DNA of 64,000 nucleotides from Agriotes lineatus (GCA_940337035.1 CALNHX010003616.1:62001-126000), one strand, 5' to 3'; positions 1 through 8,818 are shown, numbered from the stretch's first letter. The notes: generated by a model from the letters alone, not told the origin. A program made the numbers and translations.

Positions 1-25
1 TATTTCCAGCTAAAAGATGCAACAC

Positions 26-289
26 TCAAAATATGAAAATCCAAATCATTTTAAATATCTTGTTAGGTTTTTGTTTTATTACTCGTTTAACGAGATGTAT
101 GTTTGGATATTTAACTTTTTGAAACTCAAGATCGTAAAAACAACCTCGAATAGGCCGATTGGAAGCATCTTTTAGTAGATAGGTAATGTGTTCCATTCCA
201 CTGGAGGACAACTGTTTAAGCGGTAGACAGTATTTAACATAATACAAAAGTGTTGGGGTCTTAGAGACATTGAGAGAAATCCTCAACAT
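26..289 (-). pseudogene. Polinton integrase C-terminal fragment (degraded)
   Basis: Read on the minus strand, residues about 36-70 (YLLKD...RGCFYD.EFQK...HLVKRV) match the stretch just before the chromodomain-like tail of the two Polinton integrases elsewhere in this window (YLLEDMREQPIAGGFYEREL at 22027-22086; TYRLTDQEG...GGFYGHELQKTKH in the 59704-60633 gene). The catalytic core is missing, the first 32 residues do not match, and the tail after KQKPNK has drifted out of the conserved VRWLG-type reading. It lies just outside the target duplication of element A, so it belongs to an older, different Polinton. The remaining flank to 377 holds nothing I can recognise. Confidence 0.6.
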
Positions 290-377
290 TGTTTGTAAGC
301 AAAGTAAATATTACGTGTTTTTTCCCGTACTTTATTAAATACACAGTGTCGAAATTGAGCCGATAGTTATTTATTTC

Positions 378-383
378 GCTTTT
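378..383. repeat. 6-bp target-site duplication of element A, left copy
   Basis: GCTTTT directly before the outermost base of the left inverted repeat; the identical hexamer follows the right inverted repeat at 28892-28897. Polintons characteristically duplicate 6 bp on integration. Confidence 0.9.
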
Positions 384-698
384 AGTAGATAACCAATGCC
401 GGTACGGCGACAGGAAGTGACGTCATTTTGGCGGGAAATTCAAATTCGCTAGCAGGTCGTCTGCGCAGCCCGCCAATAAGCCCCGCGCAGCCCCAGCCGC
501 CATATTGTAAGGCGTTGGACCCCATGCTGCACGCGCCGCATGCGCAGGTAAGCTGATGCGCAGGTGTCAATGGGTAGGTGTCGGATCGGTTTTCAGGGGG
601 GGGCGGGGGGGAGGGCGGGGGCCTAAAGCTGTTTTCAGCCCTTGTGGCAATTTCGATTTTCGATATTGTAAGACAGAAATGTGCACGAAGCGATAAGA
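384..698 (+). repeat. Left terminal inverted repeat of element A
   Basis: About 315 bp, matching the reverse complement of 28598-28891 with scattered substitutions and small gaps, mainly in the G-rich tract at 595-622. It starts with 5'-AG, as Polinton termini do. It ends near GCACGAAGCGATAAG. The two copies have diverged noticeably, which fits an old insertion. Confidence 0.88.
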
Positions 699-841
699 CG
701 TTCGAGAGCTCGACAACCAGTTGGACGAAGTGAATAAATTTATAGAAATGGAGGAAGAACAGTCTTCATAGCATACTATATTTACTGTTGTATTACAAAA
801 TGTTGTTAGTATGTATCGATACTTTGTATTAAACGCACAAA

Positions 842-2424
842 ATGCATCAAATGTTTGTTTTATTTCTAGTAGTAGTAGCTGATGCAGTTAGCGAGCAGAA
901 TTCAACATGCGAAGTTGTAAAATACTTGCAAAATTTCGGATTTTTGAAATCGAACGAAAGTGAACATGGTTTAACGTCAATAGATTTAGTTGTAAATTCG
1001 AGCGATTTTATATTTGCTTTAAACAGATTTCAATCATATTATAATCTACCAGTATCGAACACCATTAGCACGGAAGCTCTAGAGTTAATGAGGAAGCCCA
1101 GATGCGGTGTTGAGGATACAATAGCGACATACCAACTTCATCGGACAAAGTGGAATGCCTATGTTATAACTTGGACTTTTCATCAGACAACGCCCGAATT
1201 GTTTCAAGTAGCTTCAAATGCGTTCGACATATATGGTCACAATATACAAACCTACAGTTTCAATTCAAGTACGAAGGAATAGCAATCTCTATGAGAAATA
1301 AATATCACCTATATACAGCGGTCGATAATGAAAGGTGCCCGTTTGATTTTGAGAGTGGTATATTGGCTCACGCATATTTTCCGGATTCTGGGCAGAAAAC
1401 AGCCGAAATACATATAAATGCACAGGTTGATTGGCATACTGGAGTGAATGATGTGTTACCTGAAGGAAAAACGAGTCTTCTTATTATCTTAACACATGAA
1501 ATAGGACATGCTTTAGGTATTCGTCATTCATCAAAAGCAAACACAATCATGTATCCGCATTATTGGACACCCGGGAAAGGTTCTAGCATATCAGACTTTG
1601 ACCTCTCCCAAGATGATATACTTGCAGTACAAAGTTTATACGGGAAAAGAAATAACATTCCAAGGCGCAGTACTATCACTACCACCACCACCACCGCCGC
1701 CACCGCAACCACCAAACAGCAACAGCAGAAACAATTGCGAAACAGTCGGGTAAAACAAGCCGAAAAAAACCCGATCTCTGTGCACTAACTAAAACAGTTG
1801 ATAAATTTCTCATAGTTAACCAAGAGCTTTATGTATTTTATGGCAAGTACGTATGGGTAATACATTTAGGTGAAAAGACATATCACGAACCTTTACTGAT
1901 AACTGATTGGTTAAAATTTTTACCGAAAAATTTTACCGAAATCGATGCGGTTTATCAACGGCCAAATGGTGAGATAGTATTTTTCATAGACAATTATATT
2001 TATGTAATAGAAGTCCCCTCGTTCCAACTCACAGCCGGGTACCCAAAAATAAATACGGTTTTAGGACAAAATAAGATACTAAAGATAAACGGCGTTGTTA
2101 ATACGTACACCGGTCGTACATATATTTTTTATGAACCCAATTTATACATGGAATTGAATGAATACATTTAAATATTCAAAATACGGTTCGACAATTAAAG
2201 ATTTCCCCGGTGTATCGGTGGACTTTACATCTGTTTTACGATATACGAACGGACACATATACTTCTTTAATAAAAAGAATGTTTATGAATACAATGAATT
2301 TTCAGGTACGCTAGTACAGGCCGGTAAAAAGAATCTCGATATTTTCAGTTTGAATTGTCCGCACGAAGATATTTTACAACAACTATATAATCTAGTATCA
2401 AATCTAATGTCTTTAAAAAAATAG
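842..2424 (+). pseudogene. Secreted matrix metalloproteinase with hemopexin-like domain (frameshifted cargo gene)
   Basis: Domains in order: signal peptide (MHQMFVLFLVVVADAVSEQ), a peptidoglycan-binding-like propeptide ending in the cysteine switch PRCGVED, a zinc metalloproteinase domain with HEIGHALGIRH and a Met-turn IMYP (about 1495-1560), a Thr/Gln-rich hinge, and a hemopexin-like region (about 1773-2424, e.g. LYVFYGKYVW, IYFFNKKNVYEY). Such enzymes cleave extracellular matrix; baculoviruses, entomopoxviruses and other insect viruses carry captured versions. It is read in three frames: shifts fall before about 1276, near 1755-1775 in an A-run, and near 2155-2165. It has no introns. It lies just inside the left inverted repeat, the usual place for accessory genes. 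The family call is firm; the present copy cannot make the full protein. Confidence 0.85.
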
Positions 2425-2431
2425 AAATGTT

Positions 2432-2541
2432 ATGAAACTGCGACTTTTGGGTGCATTCTTTCAATTTAACATTGGTTCTTATGGAAAACTAGCACAAATG
2501 TGTGGGTTTTTTCGAAGTAATAGTTCAATTGGCGGTACGTG
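2432..2541 (+). repeat. Direct repeat, copy 1 (non-coding, upstream of an ORF)
   Basis: A stretch of about 110 bp (ATGAAACTGCGACTTTTGGG ... CAATTGGCGGTACGTG) that recurs at 3021-3148 with a 15-bp insertion. Each copy precedes a short acidic ORF, so the pair may be a duplicated promoter or a duplicated gene start. Confidence 0.75.
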
Positions 2542-2587
2542 TATGTGTGTATACATAGAGCTGTAGTATTTCAGCATGTAAAGAAAA

Positions 2588-2998
2588 ATGTATTTTACAT
2601 CGAACTTGGTAGATGAGCATGTTAGTGGCTGCGAAATGTCGAGGGATGTAGAAGGTTGTGAAACTCGTAAAATCGACGATGGAATCGGTTTTGATGTTGG
2701 ACTCCAACCAAAGAGATATAAAGTTAGTCCCATTCCGTGGAGTTGTACTTGTGATGATGATGATGATGATGATGATCCGAATATGGAAGCATATGAGAAA
2801 TATTACTACAAGAATCATTTCCACGAATTTTCACATTCATTTCCTTGGTTTGGTTGCGATCGTATGAGTATCACCGTTAGGCTGGATGGGCATCCGGACT
2901 TTGAAACTAAGACAAAGATAGAACTCCCAGACGGGTGGAGCTGGTTTTATTACAATGTGATCGAACTTATCGAGGGGCATTTAAAAAAAATAAATTAG
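2588..2998 (+). CDS. Unknown small protein with poly-Asp tract, element A
   Basis: 136 residues from an ATG. I recognise no family. Residues about 50-65 are CTCDDDDDDDDP, encoded by a (GAT)n tract, so length may vary between copies. The C-terminal half is Trp/Phe-rich and ends in a hydrophobic-charged segment (WSWFYYNVIELIEGHLKKIN). No signal peptide or membrane segment is visible. It lies between the two copies of a direct repeat, on the same strand as the metalloproteinase, in the accessory arm of the element. It could be a lineage-specific accessory protein or part of a broken longer gene. Confidence 0.45.
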   Translation: MYFTSNLVDEHVSGCEMSRDVEGCETRKIDDGIGFDVGLQPKRYKVSPIPWSCTCDDDDDDDDPNMEAYEKYYYKNHFHEFSHSFPWFGCDRMSITVRLDGHPDFETKTKIELPDGWSWFYYNVIELIEGHLKKIN

Positions 2999-3020
2999 AA
3001 CGTGAATGTGTCAGCATGCG

Positions 3021-3148
3021 ATGAAATTGTGACTTTTGAGTGCATTCTTTCAATTTAATATTGGTTCTTATGGAAAACTAGCACAAATCTGTAGGTTTTT
3101 TCGAATTATTGGGGGCCCCGGAAGTAATAGTTCAATTGGCGGTACGTG
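3021..3148 (+). repeat. Direct repeat, copy 2
   Basis: Second copy of the 2432-2541 block, with an extra ATTATTGGGGGCCCC-type insertion before GAAGTAATAGTTCAATTGGC. It runs into the region upstream of the next ORF. Confidence 0.75.
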
Positions 3149-3195
3149 CGTCGGTTTTTAAACAAGTAAAAAGCCCCAACATTCTAACAGTTACA

Positions 3196-3480
3196 ATGTT
3201 TGGGTGTGGTGTGAATGGTTCTACCGCTGATAATATAGACGAAGGTATAAGGGTGTTTCTCGAAAAACACAAACTAAGACGGTCACCTATATTTTGTGAT
3301 GAAGACGATATCGAAATTGAATGGACAACAACCAACGGTGAACCTGAAGCTAAAAGGAAAAAAGTAGAAGACAAAAATCAACCACTATTATCATATGATG
3401 AAGATACTTCTACGGTGTTTAGAAGAAGAAGAAGAATAATGTGTTTGTATGATAGGAAATACGAATTACTTTCTCAGTGA
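3196..3480 (+). CDS. Unknown small acidic protein with basic clusters, element A
   Basis: 94 residues from the first ATG (MFGCGVNG...). The frame is open 87 bp further upstream, but without ATG. It has an acidic centre (CDEDDIEIEW), a KRKK cluster and an RRRRR cluster that resemble nuclear-localisation signals. No enzymatic motif is visible. It follows the second copy of the duplicated block and may be a paralogue or regulatory protein of the accessory arm; that is a guess from position. Confidence 0.4.
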   Translation: MFGCGVNGSTADNIDEGIRVFLEKHKLRRSPIFCDEDDIEIEWTTTNGEPEAKRKKVEDKNQPLLSYDEDTSTVFRRRRRIMCLYDRKYELLSQ

Positions 3481-3586
3481 AGAATGGGATCATAAAAAAA
3501 TTATAGAGGTTGGCTTTGGTATAAGGCAAATCGCCCTTGGAAAATCTAACATTTAACCTATTTTAAGAATTTCGTGTATTGGATGC

Positions 3587-4063
3587 ATGGATATATATGA
3601 TCGTAAAACCTACAAAGCAGTACATTTAACGAAGCAACTGTGGCAACAGTTACTGCAATTAGAAACTGAAATATTTCAACAGTACAAGTGTTTCTATTAT
3701 CAGTGGCGTGCTAATGTTTGCGATGAAATCAAAGAATTACTAAGTGGCAACGTGTGCCAGTGTTGCATGGTTGAAACTGATTTTACAAAATTGTTTCAAA
3801 TACGTGACTTGATTTCTTATCGTTTAAATCTATTGAATACATACGATATAAATACATTTTTTAATACTTTAGTAACACAAACCGCACAACACGGAGAACA
3901 GCTCACCAACGAAGGCATTATACAGGACGCCATTCTCTTGTTAAATAAAGAATTAAACTGCGATTCGTATATAATATCAATCGCTTTAGAAATTCTGCGT
4001 TTGCATCCGGATTGTTTTCTGGAAGCTGTTAGACATGCGAGGTGTGGTGCAATACCGAAATGA
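3587..4063 (+). CDS. Unknown Cys-containing helical protein, element A
   Basis: 158 residues from ATG, predicted mostly helical from composition. Features are a CQCC cluster near residues 57-60, paired Cys/His residues near the C-terminus (RHARC) and many Gln/Leu heptad-like stretches. No signal peptide. I recognise no family. The C-terminus overlaps a second frame (4035-4151) that continues with charged helical residues, so the true protein may be longer and broken by a frameshift near 4035-4060. Confidence 0.45.
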   Translation: MDIYDRKTYKAVHLTKQLWQQLLQLETEIFQQYKCFYYQWRANVCDEIKELLSGNVCQCCMVETDFTKLFQIRDLISYRLNLLNTYDINTFFNTLVTQTAQHGEQLTNEGIIQDAILLLNKELNCDSYIISIALEILRLHPDCFLEAVRHARCGAIPK

Positions 4064-4151
4064 ACAGTTACGCACGCGATTAAAGTTGCATAAAATTAAT
4101 TTGAATAGGTTAAGAATAATTTTAGACTTGTATGAAAAGGCGGATGTTTAA
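4035..4151 (+). CDS. Short charged helical ORF overlapping the preceding gene
   Basis: 38 residues from ATG, rich in Arg/Lys/Leu/Asn (e.g. RTRLKLHKINLNRLRIILDL). It overlaps the 3587-4063 frame by 29 bp. It could be a separate small protein or, more likely, the displaced C-terminus of the preceding gene after a single frameshift. Too short for a family call. Confidence 0.25.
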   Translation: MRGVVQYRNEQLRTRLKLHKINLNRLRIILDLYEKADV

Positions 4152-4191
4152 ACAATTTGAACAGTTGACATTGGACTCTGATCGGTGAAAG

Positions 4192-4661
4192 ATGTTGAAT
4201 CTTACATCAATAATAATACTTAGTTTCCTTACTCCCAAGAAGGAATTAATTATAAGTAAGCCTGTTACTGCAACGAGAGCATATATTTATGTGGAATTTG
4301 GAAACGACAGTGCAAATCTACCCGCATACAATGAACCATCATGGTGGCCATCAAAATGGGCGCCGATGACTATGGATTATTTGCAAATTTGGAGAAATTC
4401 GAAAATCGTACCGACCATTTCCTGTTCTACAAGATACGTTATCAAATTAACGGCTTGATGGAAGATTTGGATTGGAGAATGGAGGTTTGGAATAAAAATC
4501 ATACCGATATACTTAGCATCGAGTGGATTTGGCCTCCCCAAGATAATAACAACAATTATTATTTTATTATTATAATTCTTCTTTCTTGTCTATTACTAGG
4601 TCTATTTATGGCATGTATGTGTACGTGTTATTATTTTAAGTATTGTAACGATGTCGTTTAA
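4192..4661 (+). pseudogene. Small type I membrane protein (frameshifted), element A
   Basis: The first frame (4192-4458) starts with a signal-like segment (MLNLTSIIILSFL). The second (4341-4661) gives an ectodomain with possible N-glycosylation sites (NRTD, NHTD) and a strong membrane segment (IIIILLSCLLLGLFMACMC) followed by a short cytoplasmic tail. The frames overlap around 4341-4458 and only make sense as one signal - ectodomain - anchor protein with a 1-bp shift. It sits directly before the PLA2/core gene. A surface or envelope-like role is possible but not shown; I know of no homologue. Confidence 0.5.
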
Positions 4662-4733
4662 ATAAACGTATTAAAAATATATAGTTGTTTTGTTTTAAAA
4701 AAGCTTACCGCCAGATATGAGATACTGAAAAAG

Positions 4734-4742
4734 TATAAATAG
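4734..4742 (+). promoter_or_regulatory. TATA box of the PLA2/core gene, element A
   Basis: TATAAATAG lies 27-35 bp upstream of the ATG at 4769, with a possible initiator TCACTT at 4761-4766. The orthologous gene of element B has a TATATATC box and a TCAGTC initiator in the matching place, which supports the call. Confidence 0.6.
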
Positions 4743-4768
4743 AGTTGAAAACGACATCGGTCACTTCA

Positions 4769-5608
4769 ATGATTGTTCACCGTAAGCGAGGTAAGGTGAG
4801 TGGGAGGGGTTTAGTAAACGATCTCATCAACAAGTTACCTGTTGAATTACACATTCCAGGAGGTTACGAATATTGTGGTCCTGGAACTCGTTTAGCGAAA
4901 AGACTCCCTGGAGGTGATAAAGGTATAAATCCTCTGGACGCCGCATGTCGTTTGCATGATATCGCATATCGAGATAACAAAGATTTAAGCAGAAGACATC
5001 TGGCCCATAGAGTATTAGCTGAAAGAGCGTGGGAGCGTGTTAAATAGAAAGACGCGGGGTTTGGAGAACGGGCTGCAGCGTGGGCAGTAACAACAGCGAT
5101 GAAAGCAAAAATTAAATTGGGGATGGGTTGTTGCAAATCAAAGAAAACTAAGAAAGTACCTTTTAAGGGAGGAATTCTACGAAAAGTTTTTCAAGCTGTA
5201 AAGAACCTTGGCAATAAAAAGAATATAATTAAGAAAGCTCTGGCCGTTGCTAAAACCGTTGTTAAGAGTGTTGGCGGTAAATGTAACATTTTGATCCCTC
5301 GAGTGTTACCTCTACCTAAACAAGGTGGATTTCTGCCTTTTCTGATCCCCTTGTTTGCGGGTTTATCTGCAGCTGGAGCGCTCGCCGGAGGAGCATCCGG
5401 TATAGCCAAAGCTGTCAATGATGCTAAGGCCGCCAGAAAACAGTTGGATGAAATAGCCCGCCACAATCAATCCATGGAAGCTATAGCTCTCGGAAAGAAG
5501 GGAAGCGGTTTGTATTTGAAAAAAACTAAAAAAGGAGGCGGTGCTCTGTACCTTAAACCCTATGGAGGAGGGGCAATGTCCTTGAAACCGTACAAATCAA
5601 AAAACTAA
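4769..5608 (+). pseudogene. Phospholipase A2 / virion core polyprotein, split by an in-frame TAG
   Basis: The N-terminal part (4769-5044) is a parvovirus-type secreted PLA2 fold: calcium-loop motif YCGPGTRL and catalytic helix CRLHDIAY. After TAG at 5045-5047 the same frame continues without another stop to 5608: a short linker (GERAAAWAV), a Cys/Lys-rich stretch, then GGFLPFLIPLFAGLSAAGA and AKAVNDAKAA, a core/pVI-like segment common in adintoviruses, and a Gly-Lys-Tyr repeat tail (LYLKPYGGG). In element B the same two parts form one open frame. So this is one gene with a nonsense codon, or one read through; the ATG at 5099 could start the second part alone. PLA2 domains in virion proteins help breach endosomal membranes. 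Confidence 0.85.
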
Positions 5609-5952
5609 TAACACTACCTGAAAGAGCATTAACTGATGGCGACCTAAAACGATATGCGGTTGATATCCCCCATTTTAGAAGCTTCTTTATGGATGGGTTA
5701 CCTAAAAAACCCTGGAAGAATGAGAGTGCAATTGTCAATTTAGATAATAGAAAAGGACCCGGTACCCACTGGGTGTGTTATAAAAAGCGTGGTTCTGTAG
5801 TTAAATACTATGACAGTTTTGGGAATTTACCGCCACCGTTGGAGGTCGTTGACTACTTTCGGGATTGTAAAATTTATTATAATTACGTTAGAGAGCAGAA
5901 CTATAATACCGTGATATGTGGTCACCTTTGTCTACATTTTCTATATAAATGA
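5608..5952 (+). pseudogene. Adenain-like cysteine protease, start codon missing
   Basis: Adenovirus-protease-type maturation enzyme. Visible motifs: GTHWVCY (catalytic His), YYDSFG (acidic partner) and VICGHLCLHF (catalytic Cys), in the correct H-D/E-C order. Conserved-looking sequence (TLPERALTDGDLKRYAVDIP) extends upstream of the first ATG (5689) back to an ATA at 5608-5610, so the real start has probably mutated or is non-ATG. The frame overlaps the stop codon of the core gene by one base. At about 114 residues it is shorter than adenovirus adenain (about 200) but usual for Polintons. Substrates would be the core, penton and hexon precursors. Confidence 0.8.
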
Positions 5953-5977
5953 TTGTAAATGATAACACATCATAGTC

Positions 5978-6667
5978 ATGTCTGTGCTATTGGTAGTTGA
6001 AGGTGTTGGTAACATATTGTATGCTACTTATGCCGAACCGATAAGATTAAATCCTAGACATAGGTATGAGCTTGCTCTAAGGGGATTCTACGGCTGCAAT
6101 TCGATTAAAAATATCCACCCCGGCAACGATAAGTTTTATTACAAAGATGAGCATGAGCATGTACTCGCTATTCCACACGGTTCATATGAAATCGATCAAC
6201 TAAGTTCTTATTTAGAAAAACACGTAGACAACACCGTACTAAGAGCAAACAATAATACTCAAAAATGTGAAATTAAATCGATGTATACCGTAGATTTTTC
6301 AAAAACCGACTCTATCGGTCGGATGCTAGGTTTCAAACCAATCGAGTACAAACCTAACCATACTCACACATCCGAATTGGATATACAGATAATTAAACAT
6401 ACAAACGTCTACATCGAATGCAACATCACACGGGGTTCTTATCGCAACAACTTGCCCGCTCACATTTTATATGGGTTTAGTATTTCCGTGGCGCCTAGGT
6501 TTCGTATGGAAAGTGTACCAACTGCACCTATTTATTTGGAGGTTAATGTCGAAACTATTTATAACATCGAGATCCGCCTTGTGAATCAGAAGGGTGAACT
6601 AATAGATTTTGGAGGCGAACAAGCTAGCGTAATCTTAGAATTGAAAGATAATGGGAATAAATTTTAA
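5978..6667 (+). CDS. Penton-like minor capsid protein, element A
   Basis: 229 residues, uninterrupted, from ATG. It is beta-rich and shows the conserved Polinton features I associate with the penton/minor capsid protein: an N-terminal ...YELALRGFYGCNSI segment, GRMLGFKP, YIECNITRGSY, and a C-terminal strand pair ending in IEIRLVNQKGELIDFGGEQA. In the family this single-jelly-roll protein forms the vertices where fibre and hexons meet. It begins 26 bp after the protease and its last codons overlap the next ORF. It is one of the few intact genes of element A. Confidence 0.72.
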   Translation: MSVLLVVEGVGNILYATYAEPIRLNPRHRYELALRGFYGCNSIKNIHPGNDKFYYKDEHEHVLAIPHGSYEIDQLSSYLEKHVDNTVLRANNNTQKCEIKSMYTVDFSKTDSIGRMLGFKPIEYKPNHTHTSELDIQIIKHTNVYIECNITRGSYRNNLPAHILYGFSISVAPRFRMESVPTAPIYLEVNVETIYNIEIRLVNQKGELIDFGGEQASVILELKDNGNKF

Positions 6668-6836
6668 TTATAAAGTAGGAGGTGGTATAACATCAAAGTT
6701 TAATCGTTCTCCAGCTTCCGGAGAACTAACACGTGCAGAAAAACAATTTCTAACTTCTATCGGATTGGAAATAGTGCAAGATGGCGGTAGACAAACTAAA
6801 CGTATTCGAAAAACCGCATTACGAGGAAGACATTGA
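6651..6836 (+). CDS. Small overlapping ORF between penton and hexon
   Basis: 61 residues. Its ATG lies inside the last codons of the penton gene (17-bp overlap) and its stop lies 56 bp inside the hexon gene. It is basic at the C-terminus (RQTKRIRKTALRGRH) and has a compact helical centre (GELTRAEKQFLTSIGLEIV). Both overlaps are typical of virus gene packing, and a short ORF at this position with a F-L-xx-[IL]-G-L core is, from memory, common in Polintons. The function is unknown; a minor capsid or scaffold role is inferred only from position. Confidence 0.5.
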   Translation: MGINFNYKVGGGITSKFNRSPASGELTRAEKQFLTSIGLEIVQDGGRQTKRIRKTALRGRH

Positions 6837-7952
6837 GAATTTAAACTATCATACATACAACTCGGATGAAATCAGAATTCTAATTCAAAATCAAGAACTA
6901 ATAACCGATATCGGAGAAAGTTTCATTGTAATCGAAGGTAAAATTACCGAAACCGAGAATGGAAAAACGTTTCCATGCTTTTTATTCAAAGAGATACGCT
7001 ATGAATTGAACTGTCAAAGGGTGTTTACCAGTCGACTGCCAGGTATAACTGCAGCAATTAAAGGTTTAACATCGTATACGAAAAATGAAAGTGCTGCATT
7101 ATCTGTGGCCGGATGGCAGGTGGATAATAAACCTATACAAACCGTACTCGTCTTTAATGCAAAAAAGAAAAAAAAATCGTTTCCGTTCTATTGAAATTAT
7201 TCACCGGATTTGCTGAGGATTATAAGCGTTTTATTGTTAATGTACGTCAAGAGTTGATTCTAATACGCTCGAGAAACGATCTAAACTGTTTCCCAGGTGA
7301 TACCGATAAGGCAAAGATTGAACTCACCTCTATTTAGTGAAAGGTGCTGCATGTGGAGCCGAGCGAAGCAGCCAAACTACAATTATACAATAAAATTAAC
7401 CGAAACACTCTGATAACCGTCGCTTTTCAAGAATGGGAACTATATAATTTACCTGCTCTTAAACAGGCCAAATCCGATGTGTGGGCTATTAAGACATCAA
7501 CACATTTGGAAAAACCCCGATACGTTTTGGTTGCTTTTCATAAAAACAAATTAAATAATAAAGACGCTAAAGCAACCGATTTTGATCATGCAAATATTAC
7601 CAATCTCAAATTACATCTTAATTCAGAACGTTATCCCTACGAAAATTGGAATCTAGATTTTGCAAACAATAAATATCAGTTGGCTTACCGCAGTTATTGC
7701 GATTTTCAAAAGAGTCATTATGGAAAAAACAGAATCGAACCGCTACTTGACTACACCGACTTTAAAAAATCCCCCATATTCGTGTTGAACTGTTCTAATC
7801 AAAAGGAATCCATCAAAACTTCTACCGTTGACATCAAGTTGGAAATGGAGGCTTTAAGCGCATTCGAGCAAGGAACCGTCGCATACTGTCTAATTATTCA
7901 CGATACAGTGGTGAAATACAACCCCTTCAGCGGTGAAGTACGATGTCTATAA
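6781..7952 (+). pseudogene. Hexon-like major capsid protein (double jelly-roll), broken
   Basis: The start (MAVDKLNVFEKPHYEEDIEN) and the segments FKEIRYELN, GITAAIKGL, KTSTHLEKPRYVLVAF, LNSERYPYENWNLDF and YCLIIHDTVVKYNPFSG are hallmarks of the Polinton/adintovirus major capsid protein. The reading frame changes in an A-rich run at 7161-7176 and meets two adjacent stops (TAG TGA, 7335-7340) before resuming to 7952. Total length would be about 390 residues, shorter than many hexon-like proteins. Known of the family: it forms the T-number shell around the DNA. This copy cannot give an intact capsid protein. Confidence 0.85.
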
Positions 7953-8046
7953 TAAGCTTTGACATGTATGTCTAGTTAAACAAAATACAAAATAAATACA
8001 AAAGGCTGAGTTTTATTCGTGACTATACATAGAGGGTGTCGGGTGA

Positions 8047-8781
8047 ATTCTTAATCATATCACAATAAAAATTGTCAAGCAAAAGAGCACGCTGTCGGTA
8101 AAAATTTTTGACTCGGGTTACGTGAATAACATAAAAAAACACGGTGTGCTTTTACCAAATACATGTCGCTGTATTATTGCTGGACCCTCGAACTGCGGTA
8201 AAACAAACGTGATGATGAGCTTATTGCAGGAACCGAACGGATTAAAATTTGAAAATATACACGTGTACTCGAAATCGTTACACCAACTAAAATATAAATT
8301 TTTAGGGGTGTTATTGCGTCCGATAAAGGGATTAGGTTATTATACATTTAATGAATACAAGGATATTATGCATCCAAACAAGGCTAAACCTAATTCTATC
8401 TTTATTTTTGATGATATCATATGCGATAAACAGAATGTAATACGCGAATATTTTAGTATGGGTCGACATAATGCAATCAATTGTTTCTATCTCTGTCAGA
8501 CATACACTCGCATACCGAAACATTTAGTACGCGACAATACAAACTTATTGGTGCCATTTAAACAGGATGAAATGAATTTACGTCACGTGTACGATGATCA
8601 TGATGGTACAGATATGTCTTTTGCCACATTTCGTGAACTGTGTGCTAAATGCTGGAGAGAACCTTACGGTTTCCTGGTAATAAACAAAGACTGTGACCGA
8701 GGTCGATATCGTAAAGGATTCGACTCATATATATATACTTATAATTATTACCAATCAGGTTACAACAGCTCTGTTCATTAG
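8047..8781 (+). pseudogene. A32/FtsK-HerA-type DNA-packaging ATPase, no ATG start
   Basis: Walker A GPSNCGKT, Walker B IFIFDD and the family signatures YFSMGRHNAINCFYLCQTY and RYRKGFDSY are clear. The N-terminal segment (KIVKQKSTLSVKIF...) aligns with that of element B but no ATG lies upstream of the Walker motif in this frame: the frame opens after a TGA at 8044-8046, and the nearest alternative starts are ATA (8065-8067) and GTG (8122-8124). The C-terminus runs on past the usual end (YTYNYYQSGYN...), another sign of decay. The enzyme would pump DNA into the procapsid. Confidence 0.85.
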
Positions 8782-8818
8782 AGAAAGCGGTTCGATAGCG
8801 GATGATTGCTGTTGATAT

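Noticed and set aside
382..570. Minus-strand open frame in the left inverted repeat, and the matching + frame at 28534-29016
   Set aside because: Both are translations of the GC-rich terminal repeat and match each other only because the ends are copies.
842..1788. Host MMP gene with exons
   Set aside because: No splice sites mark the frame changes; domains run on directly with 1-bp shifts, and the gene lies inside the Polinton ends.
7161..7952. Programmed frameshift in the hexon gene
   Set aside because: Two further in-frame stops follow and many other genes of the element are broken, so decay is the simpler explanation.
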